This document shows positions 33,562-41,005 of a DNA stretch of 46,572 nt, piece by piece (positions within the stretch are counted from its first letter, which is position 1; each line of letters opens with the position of its first letter). Location: positions 1 through 46,572 of the IMG/VR virus record IMGVR_UViG_3300031261_000021; one strand, given 5' to 3'. The notes under the pieces are model-generated. The model did not search any database, was not told the DNA's origin, and saw only the letters and a list, made by a program, of their open reading frames with translations. The stretch is from a virus. A program made the translations under genes and the position numbers.

Positions 33562-33769
33562 TTGTTTTACCTTGATTCGTTTCTAAGGATAATGTTTTAT
33601 TTTGCAGGTGGTTAATACCACATAAGGTACTACCCACCCCTGCAAAATAATAACCTATATCAGCATTATAATGTGTTGCTATACGCATTGATAAAAGTAG
33701 CACTATAATCCCCCAAAAAGTGGGGGGTAAATTAGCAATAGCTTTTATCAATTCGATTATATTTTTCAT
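33539..33769 (-). CDS. Holin-like small membrane protein, 76 aa
   Basis: Residues about 15-30 (PTFWGIIVLLLSMRIA) and 38-54 (IGYYFAGVGSTLCGINHL) make one or two membrane spans, followed by a polar tail. The size and place in the late operon suit a holin. It overlaps the portal start by 23 bp. No specific family was recognised. Confidence 0.55.
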   Translation of the reverse strand: MKNIIELIKAIANLPPTFWGIIVLLLSMRIATHYNADIGYYFAGVGSTLCGINHLQNKTLSLETNQGKTNASDQTS

Positions 33770-33777
33770 TGTATTAA

Positions 33778-34233
33778 TTATAGAGAAGCATTTGTTACTA
33801 CAGTAGGGACCGCAGGAACAACTGCCGCTGGGGAAACTACAGCAGTTGTCGCTGCTACAGTCCCAGCTCCCAAAGTATTAAGAATAGTAACTAGCGCATT
33901 ATTAATAGTACTAAGATCAGTTGCTGTAGGAGTATTAAGTCCATTAGCTTGTGCGAATGCAAGAACTTGCGGAGTGATAGCAGAAAGTGCAATAGCTGCT
34001 TTTTGTGTACTTGAACCAGTAGCAGCAGAGGCAGCCGAAGCAAGAGCCTGAGTCTTGAAAATCTCAGACATCCAGTTATTAACAATAGTAAAAATCCCAC
34101 TCAAAGCAGGATCAATATCTGTAACTGCTGTCTCTACTGTAGTCACAATAGCTTGTCCTTTAGAGGAACTAAGAAATGAAAAAACCTTCTTAGCATCATT
34201 ACCGATTGTATCTAGAATACTTTTGAAAGACAT
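33778..34233 (-). CDS. Ala/Thr-rich protein of the lysis-gene region, 151 aa
   Basis: The N-terminus (MSFKSILDTIGNDAKKVFSFLSSSKGQAIVTTVETAVTDIDP split) resembles a small conserved phage protein often found near holin genes. The C-terminal half is Ala/Val/Thr-rich (VAATTAVVSPAAVVPAVPTVV). No function is proposed. Confidence 0.55.
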   Translation of the reverse strand: MSFKSILDTIGNDAKKVFSFLSSSKGQAIVTTVETAVTDIDPALSGIFTIVNNWMSEIFKTQALASAASAATGSSTQKAAIALSAITPQVLAFAQANGLNTPTATDLSTINNALVTILNTLGAGTVAATTAVVSPAAVVPAVPTVVTNASL

Positions 34234-34241
34234 AATATCTC

Positions 34242-34499
34242 CTATGTTAAATGTTTAAGTCCCAGATCAACTAATTTTACAATTACCGTAGTAACAATTC
34301 CAGCTACTGTAGAATATATTGCCATCTTAATCTTCAATTTCCAAACCTCATCACAAATAGTTTGAAGTTCATTATAAAGATTATGAATATCTTTTCTATT
34401 TTGTTTATGTTTCTCATCTTGCTCTTTAGTCAAATTACTAACCCGTTCTATAATTACCGCTTGTCCTTCACCTAACGAGTTTAAAGTATGCGGTGCCAT
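34242..34499 (-). CDS. XhlA-like protein: coiled coil with C-terminal membrane anchor, 85 aa
   Basis: The frame opens at 34700, but ATG 34499 directly after the terminase stop is favoured (GGGG 11 nt upstream). Residues about 15-55 are a charged coiled coil (IIERVSNLTKEQDEKHKQNRKDIHNLYNELQ). Residues 58-80 (LKIKMAIYSTVAGIVTTVIVKLV) form a C-terminal membrane span. This is the topology of haemolysin XhlA, which acts with holins in phage lysis. Confidence 0.6.
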   Translation of the reverse strand: MAPHTLNSLGEGQAVIIERVSNLTKEQDEKHKQNRKDIHNLYNELQTICDEVWKLKIKMAIYSTVAGIVTTVIVKLVDLGLKHLT

Positions 34500-34500
34500 A

Positions 34501-36339
34501 TTAATTGAGCCCCATGACTGTGTTTCTGATATTTCTCTGATATTGATATTTCCTTCGAAGTATTTCAGCCTCAATCTCTTCGGTATTAGTATCAAAATCC
34601 CAGACGCTAGGACCGTAACCCAATGTGTCAAGTACATCCACAAGTTTTCCGCTTGGGTAAGTTTCAAACTCTTCGTGGAATTCATCCATACCTCGTACAT
34701 TTATCCAAAATTCACCCCGCTCAAAAATAGGAGCAAGTCCATCAATACGCATTCGCTTAGCATTTGCGGTTTTAGGGGTTTTCAGTTCTACAATCTTTAA
34801 TCTTTGATAACGCTCGTCATCTCGTGCACGTTCTTTAATTAAATAATCCATGTGATACTTTAAATATTTTTGAGCCGCAATCGTTTCCAAGTGGATTTCA
34901 TCAAGTTTCCATACTTCGACGGCCATATGTAACATCGTCTCGATAAATGTATCTGTGCCGGTGGAGGCGGCCCACACATCAAGAAGATACACACGGCGCG
35001 GATTTTCAGCCACTCCCGTAACTGTAATAGCATGTCTACATCTTCCATCATTGCCTGAATGATTTGGATCAGCAATTATATAACGTTTAAGATTACGAGG
35101 AGCGATATCTTCTTCTACATCCCCCTCACGCACATGATGCCGAATCATTACTTTATGTCTAACACGAGTAGATGCTTGATTAAAAGGACTCACATCAGTC
35201 ATGCTGTAATTTGGATCTTTTACAAATTCGTAATATCTCAAACTCTTCTTATCAAACTTTACCTCAGCTGGATTAATAGGAGTATTAAGATACTGACAAG
35301 AAAATAAATAAGTACCAAGACGTTTTCTATATCGAGCCAGTTTTTCAACATTAAATGCTTCGGGAAAAATTGGTATTCCAACAGGATGCATAGGGCAGCA
35401 TCCACCAAGAGCAGAGTGTGTAGTGAAATTAAAATAATCTTCATTCTGGCGAATATAACTATTTAAGTCTTTATAAGACCACCTGTTACCAACCACCAGT
35501 TCATCATTATCCCTGCCGCCATCATTAATAGCAGCATCAAAAGCACCAACCAGAAGTTGATGATATTCAATAGTTTTCTGCATCGTAGTGTCAGATTCAA
35601 AAGCTGCTCTTCCGACCAAATCATCCTGAACTACAATATCATAGTGACGAGATTGAAGTGCTGAACCGACACCAATAAAATCAAATGTTCCTTCACCTTG
35701 CTGTTTGCCAGATTTACTACGCATCTGATGGAACGATTCATCGTTTTGAGTACAGCTTGAATCTGGCAGTATCTCTGGATAAAGATGTCGAAACATCAGA
35801 TTATCATTATAATGCGAATGTAATCTAACTCCGAGTTTTTTCGCATTAGTGATAATTTCAGACACAAGCAAAATTCTAATATCCTGCTTATGTACATACT
35901 TCATCCACTGAATCCATCGGTCCCCATATCCGAAGGAGCGCATGTAGTCTTCGTCTTGCGCAGTAAAAGGTAAAGCGCGCCAACTTGGATAACATTCGCT
36001 GAATACAGTACTCTTAAAATGATCGCGTGGTATTTCAACAACATCTTTAATACCATCTTTTTCAACTACCAAGCACATCTGATAATGAAGATTCTGATCC
36101 CGGATCGGATTCGTTTGAAATTTATGTTTACCAAGAACAATAGTTGCATGATAATATAGAGAACCCAAACTATTAAGACGATGAATAATGCGAAGCGTCT
36201 TATCATCTGAATGTACTGGAGGAATTATACGCCAACTATTAGTAATCGATCGTGGTATTAAAAGTCCACCCGTTTCATTATATGCACACTCATCTTGTAT
36301 TTTAAGCTGCTCCGCTATTTGTTTTTGTGAGTAGCTCAT
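34501..36339 (-). CDS. terL: Terminase large subunit (packaging ATPase-nuclease)
   Basis: The 612-aa protein contains a Walker A variant (PRDHFKST, 104-111) of the type seen in many large terminases. Walker B follows (HYDIVVQDD, D239/D240). A coupling segment and an RNase H-like nuclease start come next (YIIADPNHSG with D424; IHLETIAAQKYL later). It pumps DNA into the procapsid through the portal and cuts it. The start codon lies 2 nt from the HNH stop and has no strong ribosome site, suggesting coupling to the HNH gene. Confidence 0.9.
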   Translation of the reverse strand: MSYSQKQIAEQLKIQDECAYNETGGLLIPRSITNSWRIIPPVHSDDKTLRIIHRLNSLGSLYYHATIVLGKHKFQTNPIRDQNLHYQMCLVVEKDGIKDVVEIPRDHFKSTVFSECYPSWRALPFTAQDEDYMRSFGYGDRWIQWMKYVHKQDIRILLVSEIITNAKKLGVRLHSHYNDNLMFRHLYPEILPDSSCTQNDESFHQMRSKSGKQQGEGTFDFIGVGSALQSRHYDIVVQDDLVGRAAFESDTTMQKTIEYHQLLVGAFDAAINDGGRDNDELVVGNRWSYKDLNSYIRQNEDYFNFTTHSALGGCCPMHPVGIPIFPEAFNVEKLARYRKRLGTYLFSCQYLNTPINPAEVKFDKKSLRYYEFVKDPNYSMTDVSPFNQASTRVRHKVMIRHHVREGDVEEDIAPRNLKRYIIADPNHSGNDGRCRHAITVTGVAENPRRVYLLDVWAASTGTDTFIETMLHMAVEVWKLDEIHLETIAAQKYLKYHMDYLIKERARDDERYQRLKIVELKTPKTANAKRMRIDGLAPIFERGEFWINVRGMDEFHEEFETYPSGKLVDVLDTLGYGPSVWDFDTNTEEIEAEILRRKYQYQRNIRNTVMGLN

Positions 36340-36341
36340 AG

Positions 36342-36677
36342 TTATTCAAAGAGTTGCGGGAGCATTTGAGTAAGATTAATTCTAGACCAAGGTTCTAATT
36401 CATGATGACAATCATGACATACAACTAAAAGAATTCTTTTATCCAGTAATTGATCTATATTAAATTTAACACATCCTATATGATGTACTGTTAATTTAGA
36501 TCTAAAAAATCCTTTATTACACCACTGGCATCTTTTAATACTTCTAAGATCATTAGATAAAATAACCCAATCATCGCCATAAAAAGGAGATTTTCCAATC
36601 TTCTTTTTATAATTTTCGATCATTTTATCTTGCCATGATCGTCTTAGAAGATTTTGTGATATTTTAAGAACTATCAT
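36342..36677 (-). CDS. HNH nuclease next to terminase, 111 aa
   Basis: The protein shows CQWCNKGFF..LTVHHIGCVKF..LLVVCHDCHHEL, a full HNH core with two zinc CxxC pairs. Small HNH proteins beside terminase genes help in DNA packaging in some phages (for example HK97 gp74). It may do so here, or be a resident homing nuclease. The start could also be ATG 36623 (MIENYKKK). Confidence 0.8.
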   Translation of the reverse strand: MIVLKISQNLLRRSWQDKMIENYKKKIGKSPFYGDDWVILSNDLRSIKRCQWCNKGFFRSKLTVHHIGCVKFNIDQLLDKRILLVVCHDCHHELEPWSRINLTQMLPQLFE

Positions 36678-36840
36678 ATAATGGCCGCCTTCGGCGGTGG
36701 CCCCACTTTTTGCCCATGAAGATCCGGATACTTTTAGAGATTAAGTAAGACGAAGCCTTGTAAGTTATTATTTAAATTGCTTCATGGTTCCAAGTTGTGA
36801 GTGGGGTGCACAGTGCTGGGTGTAGTCAATTTAATTTTAG
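36678..36840 (-). other. Gap between small terminase and HNH genes, with hairpin
   Basis: This 163-bp gap holds a GC-rich inverted repeat CCGCC-TTC-GGCGG nested in GGCC arms (about 36684-36704) just upstream of the HNH start. No U-tract follows, so it is not a clear terminator. No small ORF with a ribosome site was found. Confidence 0.5.
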
Positions 36841-37512
36841 TTAGTTCGGCTTCGTCTTGATTTCGAGATCTGCAAGTTGGTCTACGGAATCTTCTTCCAG
36901 AGATACTTGTTGGATTGCACTATCCTTCGCGCTTAGAGTGAAGCCCGCTGTACTAAGAGCTTCGACTTCGCCCGGCGAGCCTGGTTGGATCTGTGGCGCT
37001 CCTGCAAGTAGAGCCATGATGTTACCTTGAACCGAAGGATCAATTTTTAAATCCGGGTTAGTAACTAGTGCCACGCTGGATTTAGATACCTTTGCCATAG
37101 AACCTTCGCGATCTAGGACTTCGAACGCGGCTTTAATACGTACATTTTCATTCTTCGAAAGCAACGCATTCCTAATCTGCATCATTGCAGATGGGACCAT
37201 CGAAGCAAGTTCCGCACGTGCATTATCCGTATCCATGCGTAAATCTTGATCATACTGCGAAGTTATTCCGGAAGTAACTTCAATCATCTTCGCATGAAAT
37301 TCTGGCAGTTGCTTAATTAAAACTATAGTTTGCGCAGTACAATTCAAATGATTCGCAATCTGCTCGTTCGAATATCCAACCGGATCAGCAACTAATCGTG
37401 CAACTTTCTCAATCTTAAGCGCACGCTTCCACGTCATCCTTAATTTCGGATGCATTGCTGTACGCACTTGCGCTGGATTCTTAGTCGATCCTAGTGGCCG
37501 GCCCTGTTGCAT
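36841..37512 (-). CDS. terS: Terminase small subunit-like protein, 223 aa
   Basis: The frame opens at 37575, but ATG 37512 (MQQGRPLGSTKNPAQ) has AAAAAGGA at good spacing and is the more likely start. Residues about 56-80 (PVGYSNEQIANHLNCTAQTIVLIKQLPEF) form a helix-turn-helix. A central helical region follows (MMQIRNALLSKNENVRIKAAFEVLDR), as in small terminases that recognise the packaging site. The gene leads the late operon near the large subunit, which supports this call. Confidence 0.7.
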   Translation of the reverse strand: MQQGRPLGSTKNPAQVRTAMHPKLRMTWKRALKIEKVARLVADPVGYSNEQIANHLNCTAQTIVLIKQLPEFHAKMIEVTSGITSQYDQDLRMDTDNARAELASMVPSAMMQIRNALLSKNENVRIKAAFEVLDREGSMAKVSKSSVALVTNPDLKIDPSVQGNIMALLAGAPQIQPGSPGEVEALSTAGFTLSAKDSAIQQVSLEEDSVDQLADLEIKTKPN

Positions 37513-37660
37513 TAGCTTGATCCTTTTTAAATTCCTCGATCGGATTAAAATCCTCGCACGCCCCATACACAACATCTTTATCCGCTCGCTCTTTTACAAG
37601 ATCATGCTGATATTTATCCTTAAACTCTTGTATAAGTGTGAGGATGGTCGGGGTGGGCAT
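37481..37660 (-). CDS. Hypothetical 59-aa protein, first gene of the late operon
   Basis: The frame reads MPTPTILTLIQEFKDKYQHDLVKERADKDVVYGACEDFNPIEEF split here and is acidic and helical. It overlaps the small terminase start by 32 bp. There is no ribosome site; a predicted promoter places the transcript start within a few bases of the ATG, so the message would be leaderless. Confidence 0.5.
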   Translation of the reverse strand: MPTPTILTLIQEFKDKYQHDLVKERADKDVVYGACEDFNPIEEFKKDQANATGPATRID

Positions 37661-37668
37661 GTACTAAC

Positions 37669-37695
37669 AGTATATAGATAAGGCTAAAAAATCAA
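37669..37695 (-). promoter_or_regulatory. Possible late promoter
   Basis: Read on the minus strand, TTGATT (37695-37690) and TATACT (37674-37669) are 15 bp apart, shorter than ideal. A weak core promoter with operator boxes just upstream (37700-37716) would fit activation by a phage protein. It points at the late operon beginning at 37660. Confidence 0.45.
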
Positions 37696-37699
37696 CACC

Positions 37700-37716
37700 G
37701 TATACACCCCGTATAC
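37700..37716. promoter_or_regulatory. Paired GTATAC operator, copy 2
   Basis: GTATAC at 37700-37705 and 37711-37716 with a 5-bp spacer (ACCCC). The geometry is the same as in the 264-280 site, and GC-rich runs flank both. Here the boxes lie just upstream of the minus promoter's -35, a place suited to activation, while copy 1 lies inside a promoter. Confidence 0.6.
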
Positions 37717-37912
37717 CCCCTTGACCGCTCCTTGCAAGAGCTTCGGGCGCGTGCGCCCGCAACTATTAACCTAGCACATACTGCTAGTGCTTAATAGATT
37801 TCCATAAGTCCGAATTTTTTAAAAAATTGTATAGATGCTCCCCGGACGCTGGAATTTACTTTTCGATTTTTTGACCCCGGGGGTGGTATTGTACAGCAGG
37901 AGAGCCCAGCGC

Positions 37913-37951
37913 GTCAAGGCGCTTGACAGATTTATTCGCATGCGATATGCA
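37913..37951 (+). promoter_or_regulatory. Early promoter with palindrome over the -35
   Basis: TTGACA (37923-37928) and TATGCA (37946-37951) are 17 bp apart. The inverted repeat GTCAAG-GCG-CTTGAC (37913-37927) overlaps the -35. The 10-mer GCGCTTGACA is shared with the promoter at 38976, suggesting one regulator acts at both. Confidence 0.5.
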
Positions 37952-37956
37952 CAGCT

Positions 37957-37965
37957 TTATCCACA
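37957..37965 (+). promoter_or_regulatory. Consensus DnaA box
   Basis: TTATCCACA matches the bacterial DnaA box exactly. It is single, and one such match is expected by chance in a sequence of this length, so only its place in the control region makes it of interest. Confidence 0.35.
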
Positions 37966-37975
37966 AGCAATAGCG

Positions 37976-38012
37976 TATAATGATCCTAGCGCGTGTATTA
38001 GATACACGCGCT
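37976..38012 (+). promoter_or_regulatory. -10 box followed by a perfect palindrome at the start site
   Basis: TATAAT (37976-37981) is a perfect -10, without a clear -35. The likely start site falls at the first base of AGCGCGTGTAT-TAG-ATACACGCGCT (37988-38012), an 11-bp perfect inverted repeat. It may be an operator or a 5' hairpin that stabilises the mRNA for the gene at 38044. Confidence 0.6.
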
Positions 38013-38043
38013 GTAATTCAATCTAGTACACGGAGTTATTACA

Positions 38044-38382
38044 ATGAAAGTTACAATAGAATTGAGCGATGCACAAGCACAGGCGTTGGAAGTTATTGGA
38101 GTTGATACGACTAAGCAGCGCGATGAGTTTGCGAACAGCGCGGTGAATAATAAGTTGAAGTCAACTGTCATGAACGCGCTCAAGCGTGTAGTAGTTGACG
38201 GCGAAGCGCAGTATAAGGCGCTCAGTAAGCATATGACGCTCCCGCTTTCAAGCGCGGAGTATATCGCTGCTGCGAGCACGAACTACTACCGCGTAGCACA
38301 ATCACTTGGCGGTCGCACGATAAAGCCGTTGGATGAGATTGTGCGCGATATCTTGAGCGGCGATAGCGCGATTGAAGAGTAA
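38044..38382 (+). CDS. Hypothetical early protein, 112 aa, possibly DNA-binding
   Basis: It is the first gene of the right-arm early operon. The N-terminus MKVTIELSDAQAQALEVIG is a strand-helix start like that of ribbon-helix-helix proteins, and two helical segments follow. Codon use is richer in GC than that of the left-arm genes. Ribosome site GGAG lies 8 nt before the ATG. Regulator status is an inference. Confidence 0.6.
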   Translation: MKVTIELSDAQAQALEVIGVDTTKQRDEFANSAVNNKLKSTVMNALKRVVVDGEAQYKALSKHMTLPLSSAEYIAAASTNYYRVAQSLGGRTIKPLDEIVRDILSGDSAIEE

Positions 38383-38449
38383 TGCCAAGTCGAAACGTGC
38401 TGAATCTAGCACGTCTATGCGTTATGCGCATACTGAGGAGACTTTATAC

Positions 38450-38689
38450 ATGGGCGAACTAATTCCAGAATATCAACGTCAGCTTGAGCAACTTCAGCGT
38501 AATGCAGCGGCTCTAGTAGAGCGTGAGCAAGCTACAATGCGTGCTGAATTCGCATCTATTGATCGCGCAGCTGCGATTAGAGCTTCTAATCATTCTAAAC
38601 CTCGTGCAACGCTCGCGCCGCCTACTATTCACGATCTTTGCGCCAACAATCCGCTCATGCGCAAGCTTATACGCGATATGCAGCGGTAG
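38450..38689 (+). CDS. Hypothetical helical protein, 79 aa
   Basis: The frame opens with TTG at 38372, but GAGGAG just upstream supports ATG 38450 (MGELIPEYQRQLEQLQRNAAAL). The protein is helical with a charged core (AALVEREQATMRAEFASIDRAAAIRAS) and PTIHDLCANNPLMRKLIRDMQR at the end. No family was recognised. Confidence 0.6.
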   Translation: MGELIPEYQRQLEQLQRNAAALVEREQATMRAEFASIDRAAAIRASNHSKPRATLAPPTIHDLCANNPLMRKLIRDMQR

Positions 38690-39024
38690 TGCATAGCGAG
38701 ATACCCTAGAAAACAGGGCCATCTTCGCTATCTAAGCCGTGTAACTTCTCTCTTTTCAACATCATCCACGCTGTGTCTCTAGGTCAGTTGCATGGGGTAC
38801 CCCCTCTCTGCAATTATTAACAAGCTTCTAAATCTATTAGAAAAAAAAAAAATTATAATCTAATAAAGAGAAGCGAATCTAGCAAGAGCTTAATAGATTC
38901 CACCGAGGGGGGGTGGCATGGTTTCATGATTTGGGAGGAGCGTGGGTAAGGCTCATTCTAAAGGGTTTAGCGCGCTTGACAAGCGACTTTGGCCTTGTTT
39001 ATACTCATTAGAGAGGGCGTGGTT
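38690..39024 (+). other. Gene-free stretch with hairpin, A12 run and a promoter
   Basis: No supported ORF was found in these 335 bases. They contain an imperfect hairpin (38693-38731; ATAGCG/CGCTAT, AGAT/ATCT, CCCT/AGGG) following the previous gene, and an A12 run around 38842-38853 flanked by TATTAG/CTAATA. A copy of GCTTAATAGATTCCA is also here (38888-38902), near-identical to 37789-37804 in the control region. The promoter at 38973-39005 closes the stretch. Confidence 0.7.
38973..39005 (+). promoter_or_regulatory. Strong sigma70-like promoter with palindrome over the -35
   Basis: TTGACA (38976-38981) and TATACT (39000-39005) are 18 bp apart. CGCTTG-A-CAAGCG (38973-38985) is a perfect inverted repeat covering the -35, so a bound protein would shut it off. 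The gene starts 20 bp after the -10. Confidence 0.8.
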
Positions 39025-39672
39025 ATGAATATGATAGATGTAAAAAGATTAGCTAAGATAGATGAGCAAATAATGGAGCTTGAGTATTTGTATACTCGCG
39101 AAGTTATGCGTGAGAAGGAATTGAATAAGAGGAATTTGCTTGTATCTAATGGGTATAAGTATAGAATTGATAATTTGCGCAGAGCACGCGCTAGGCTAAA
39201 AGCTTCGATTGTGAGTGCCCCGACGAAGCGGATGTTGTTTTCTATAACTCTAGCGGAGAAAAAAGCTAAGGTAGAGGAAGCAACTCAAGAGCTTGAGTAT
39301 TTGAAAAAAAGCTATCAGAATCTAATGACTCAAGTTATGCTCACAAAGGATGATAATATAGCACAACAAGCTCTTGATCTAGCTAGTGAGATAAAGAAAC
39401 AACAAGCTAGAATCAATGGGTATGAACGTGCTGTGCTCGCATTTTGCGAGCGCGGGGATAAACAAGTTTCTAAACAACTTAATTCACGTAGATATAAAAA
39501 TCACGATGCTGAATTAGATGCTTCGCAGATTTTAGCTGAAGAACCAAAAACTGAATATAGAACTATTGAATCTATTCTAGGAAATGATCCTAATTGGAAT
39601 TTGAAAGCTGAAAACAACGCAGGCGAGCTTTTTATGCCGAAGCAACGAGTAGTTATTGATTTTGATGAGTAG
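39025..39672 (+). CDS. Coiled-coil protein, 215 aa
   Basis: ATG 39025 is chosen because it follows the promoter and GAGAGGG; the open frame extends upstream with a TTG inside the promoter. The protein is mostly long charged helices (LAKIDEQIMELEYLYTREVMREKEL; TLAEKKAKVEEATQELEYLKKSYQNL) with a loose C-terminus. No enzyme motif is seen. It may be an early host-interaction protein. Confidence 0.7.
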   Translation: MNMIDVKRLAKIDEQIMELEYLYTREVMREKELNKRNLLVSNGYKYRIDNLRRARARLKASIVSAPTKRMLFSITLAEKKAKVEEATQELEYLKKSYQNLMTQVMLTKDDNIAQQALDLASEIKKQQARINGYERAVLAFCERGDKQVSKQLNSRRYKNHDAELDASQILAEEPKTEYRTIESILGNDPNWNLKAENNAGELFMPKQRVVIDFDE

Positions 39673-39700
39673 TTATTTTAATACGAAGGAGAATACTGAA

Positions 39701-39889
39701 ATGAACGACCTCGCATTAAATGCCAACTGGGCATCCAAGAGAACCGCGCATTATGTGCTTACAGCTAAGCAGCTTGAAGAATTTAATAAGAAATTCGAGC
39801 GGATATTTACCGGCGAGCAGTATTTAAACGCGCTGCGCACATGGGAGCGTAAATTCGGGTATCGTGTGGAAGAATCGAGGATAAACTAA
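39701..39889 (+). CDS. Hypothetical 62-aa protein
   Basis: The frame opens at 39656, but AAGGAG sits 11 nt before ATG 39701 (MNDLALNANWASK). The protein is basic and helical (TAKQLEEFNKKFERIFTGEQYLNALRTWERKFGYRV). It is followed by the structured intergenic element. Confidence 0.65.
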   Translation: MNDLALNANWASKRTAHYVLTAKQLEEFNKKFERIFTGEQYLNALRTWERKFGYRVEESRIN

Positions 39890-39955
39890 CTGGACGCGGA
39901 GCGGCCCACCTACGGTTTATAGTTGCACTAGCTGCTCTATTATTAATTCAAAAAA

Positions 39956-40060
39956 TCGCAAGGTTACTTACTTGCGAGATGCGCGTTAGGGATCATACAG
40001 TTGCGAAATTATATAAGCAGTGGTTTTACCACTTAAGTATAGTTCTCGACGCGCATCTCG
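39956..40060 (+). ncRNA. Candidate structured RNA/attenuator before a small membrane protein gene
   Basis: CGAGATGCGCGT (39975-39986) pairs perfectly with ACGCGCATCTCG (40049-40060). Inside, AATTATAT pairs with GTATAGTT (with two G-U pairs) and AGTGGT/ACCACT closes a TTT loop. Just upstream TCGCAAG (39956-39962) pairs with CTTGCGA (39971-39977), and this arm shares 3 nt with the long stem, so the two folds compete. The long stem ends at the GGAGG ribosome site of the gene at 40074. This suggests a switch on translation or a small RNA. Confidence 0.6.
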
Positions 40061-40073
40061 GAGGTAATTAGCA

Positions 40074-40175
40074 ATGATTTACATAATTATTGGAATACTA
40101 GCTCAAGTAGTATTCTTTCTACTGGCAGGTATTGCAGTATGCAAAGATCCAGATGGCCCAACAGATATTGGTTGA
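40074..40175 (+). CDS. Small membrane protein, 33 aa
   Basis: The frame reads MIYIIIGILAQVVFFLLAGIAVCKDPDG.., a single membrane span with a short polar end. GGAGG lies 9 nt ahead of the ATG, directly after the stem of the structured element. The role is unknown. Confidence 0.6.
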   Translation: MIYIIIGILAQVVFFLLAGIAVCKDPDGPTDIG

Positions 40176-40190
40176 AGAAAGGAATTAGAA

Positions 40191-40328
40191 ATGTCCAAAG
40201 TACTATGCCGTCGTGAAGCACAAACGCATCTTGAACTTGCACAATATTCACGCTGGAATAAATGGCGCGAGCATCATTTAGAACTCGCCGCAGCTTGGAT
40301 GGTGCTTTATGCTAGCAGAGCAAATTAA
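40191..40328 (+). CDS. Hypothetical 45-aa helical protein
   Basis: AAGGAA precedes ATG 40191. The product (CRREAQTHLELAQYSRWNKWREHHLELAAAW) is basic, aromatic and probably helical. It overlaps the next gene by 20 bp. No family was recognised. Confidence 0.6.
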   Translation: MSKVLCRREAQTHLELAQYSRWNKWREHHLELAAAWMVLYASRAN

Positions 40329-40572
40329 AGAATGTCTAGCATGCGAAGCAGCTTTTAAGCAATCGGATGCGATTCTGAAAGGTGTTTCAATAGCATTTAG
40401 TGAGCAATATTGCTCTAAGGAATGCGAAACAAGCTTCGAGCAATATCTAGCGGATGAAGTTCACAACGCAGTAGAGCGTGGTATTGCATCGGACGAACCG
40501 ATAAAACTAAACGAAGCAGAAGTGCGTAAGAAAGTAAATAACTTTCATCTCAAGCTTACGAAGGATAAATAA
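40309..40572 (+). CDS. Small cysteine-containing protein, 87 aa
   Basis: C9/C12 (CLAC) and C35/C39 (CSKEC) could bind one zinc, and the rest is an acidic helix (LADEVHNAVERGIASDEPIKLNEAEVRKKVNNF). Its start lies inside the preceding gene, so it is probably translationally coupled. Confidence 0.6.
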   Translation: MLAEQIKECLACEAAFKQSDAILKGVSIAFSEQYCSKECETSFEQYLADEVHNAVERGIASDEPIKLNEAEVRKKVNNFHLKLTKDK

Positions 40573-40728
40573 ATGCCCAAGTATGTAACAAAATTATCTC
40601 TCTCATTAGAGATAATCCTATTGCTCATAGTACTCGCTGGTATCCTTGCATGTATCTATTGCCGAATACCGCAATCCATACTCCCTGATGCTAAACCAAC
40701 CGCTACATATAATGGCGGAATTGATTAA
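40573..40728 (+). CDS. Small membrane protein, 51 aa
   Basis: The frame starts at the previous stop (TAAATG). Residues about 8-29 (LSLSLEIILLLIVLAGILACIYC) are one membrane span, followed by a short polar tail. AAGGAT precedes the ATG. No family was recognised. Confidence 0.6.
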   Translation: MPKYVTKLSLSLEIILLLIVLAGILACIYCRIPQSILPDAKPTATYNGGID

Positions 40729-40751
40729 TTCTAATTTAAAAGGAGAATAAA

Positions 40752-40997
40752 ATGTATATACTGGATAACGAAGACAACTCAATACACGAAGGAATGGAAA
40801 TCTCACAAGAGGAGGTAGCTATATTAGAATCCTTACCAGATGAGATTCAAGCTAATCCAGGCATATCCTACATCGCAGCTAGTGACCGGAAGAAAATCAC
40901 AGCACTCATTATAAGCAACTACCATATATCGCGTCGCGGCGTTCAAGACACCCCAACGGATAGTGGTTTCAAATTACTCGAAGTCGAAGAAGCTTAA
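40752..40997 (+). CDS. Hypothetical acidic 81-aa protein
   Basis: AAAGGAG precedes the ATG. The product is acidic (MYILDNEDNSIHEGMEISQEEVAI split) with a small helical domain. Transcription seems to end or restart after it, because a new promoter begins 9 bp downstream. Confidence 0.6.
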   Translation: MYILDNEDNSIHEGMEISQEEVAILESLPDEIQANPGISYIAASDRKKITALIISNYHISRRGVQDTPTDSGFKLLEVEEA

Positions 40998-41005
40998 AAT
41001 AACCC

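Larger units (their letters stand above)
37661..38043. other. Divergent control region, possible replication origin
   Basis: This 383-bp gene-free stretch separates the late and early blocks. It holds, in order: a minus promoter (37669-37695), paired GTATAC boxes (37700-37716), GGGCGC-GT-GCGCCC (37745-37758), CTAGCA/TGCTAG (37771-37787), the palindrome AATTTTTT/AAAAAATT (37813-37828), GTCAAG/CTTGAC over a -35 box (37913-37927), a consensus DnaA box (37957-37965) and an 11-bp-arm palindrome (37988-38012). Such density of inverted repeats plus AT-rich DNA is typical of phage control or origin regions. An origin is inference. Confidence 0.55.

Noticed and set aside
37957-37965. DnaA box as proof of a host-driven origin
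   Set aside because: One match is expected by chance, and no cluster of further boxes is seen.
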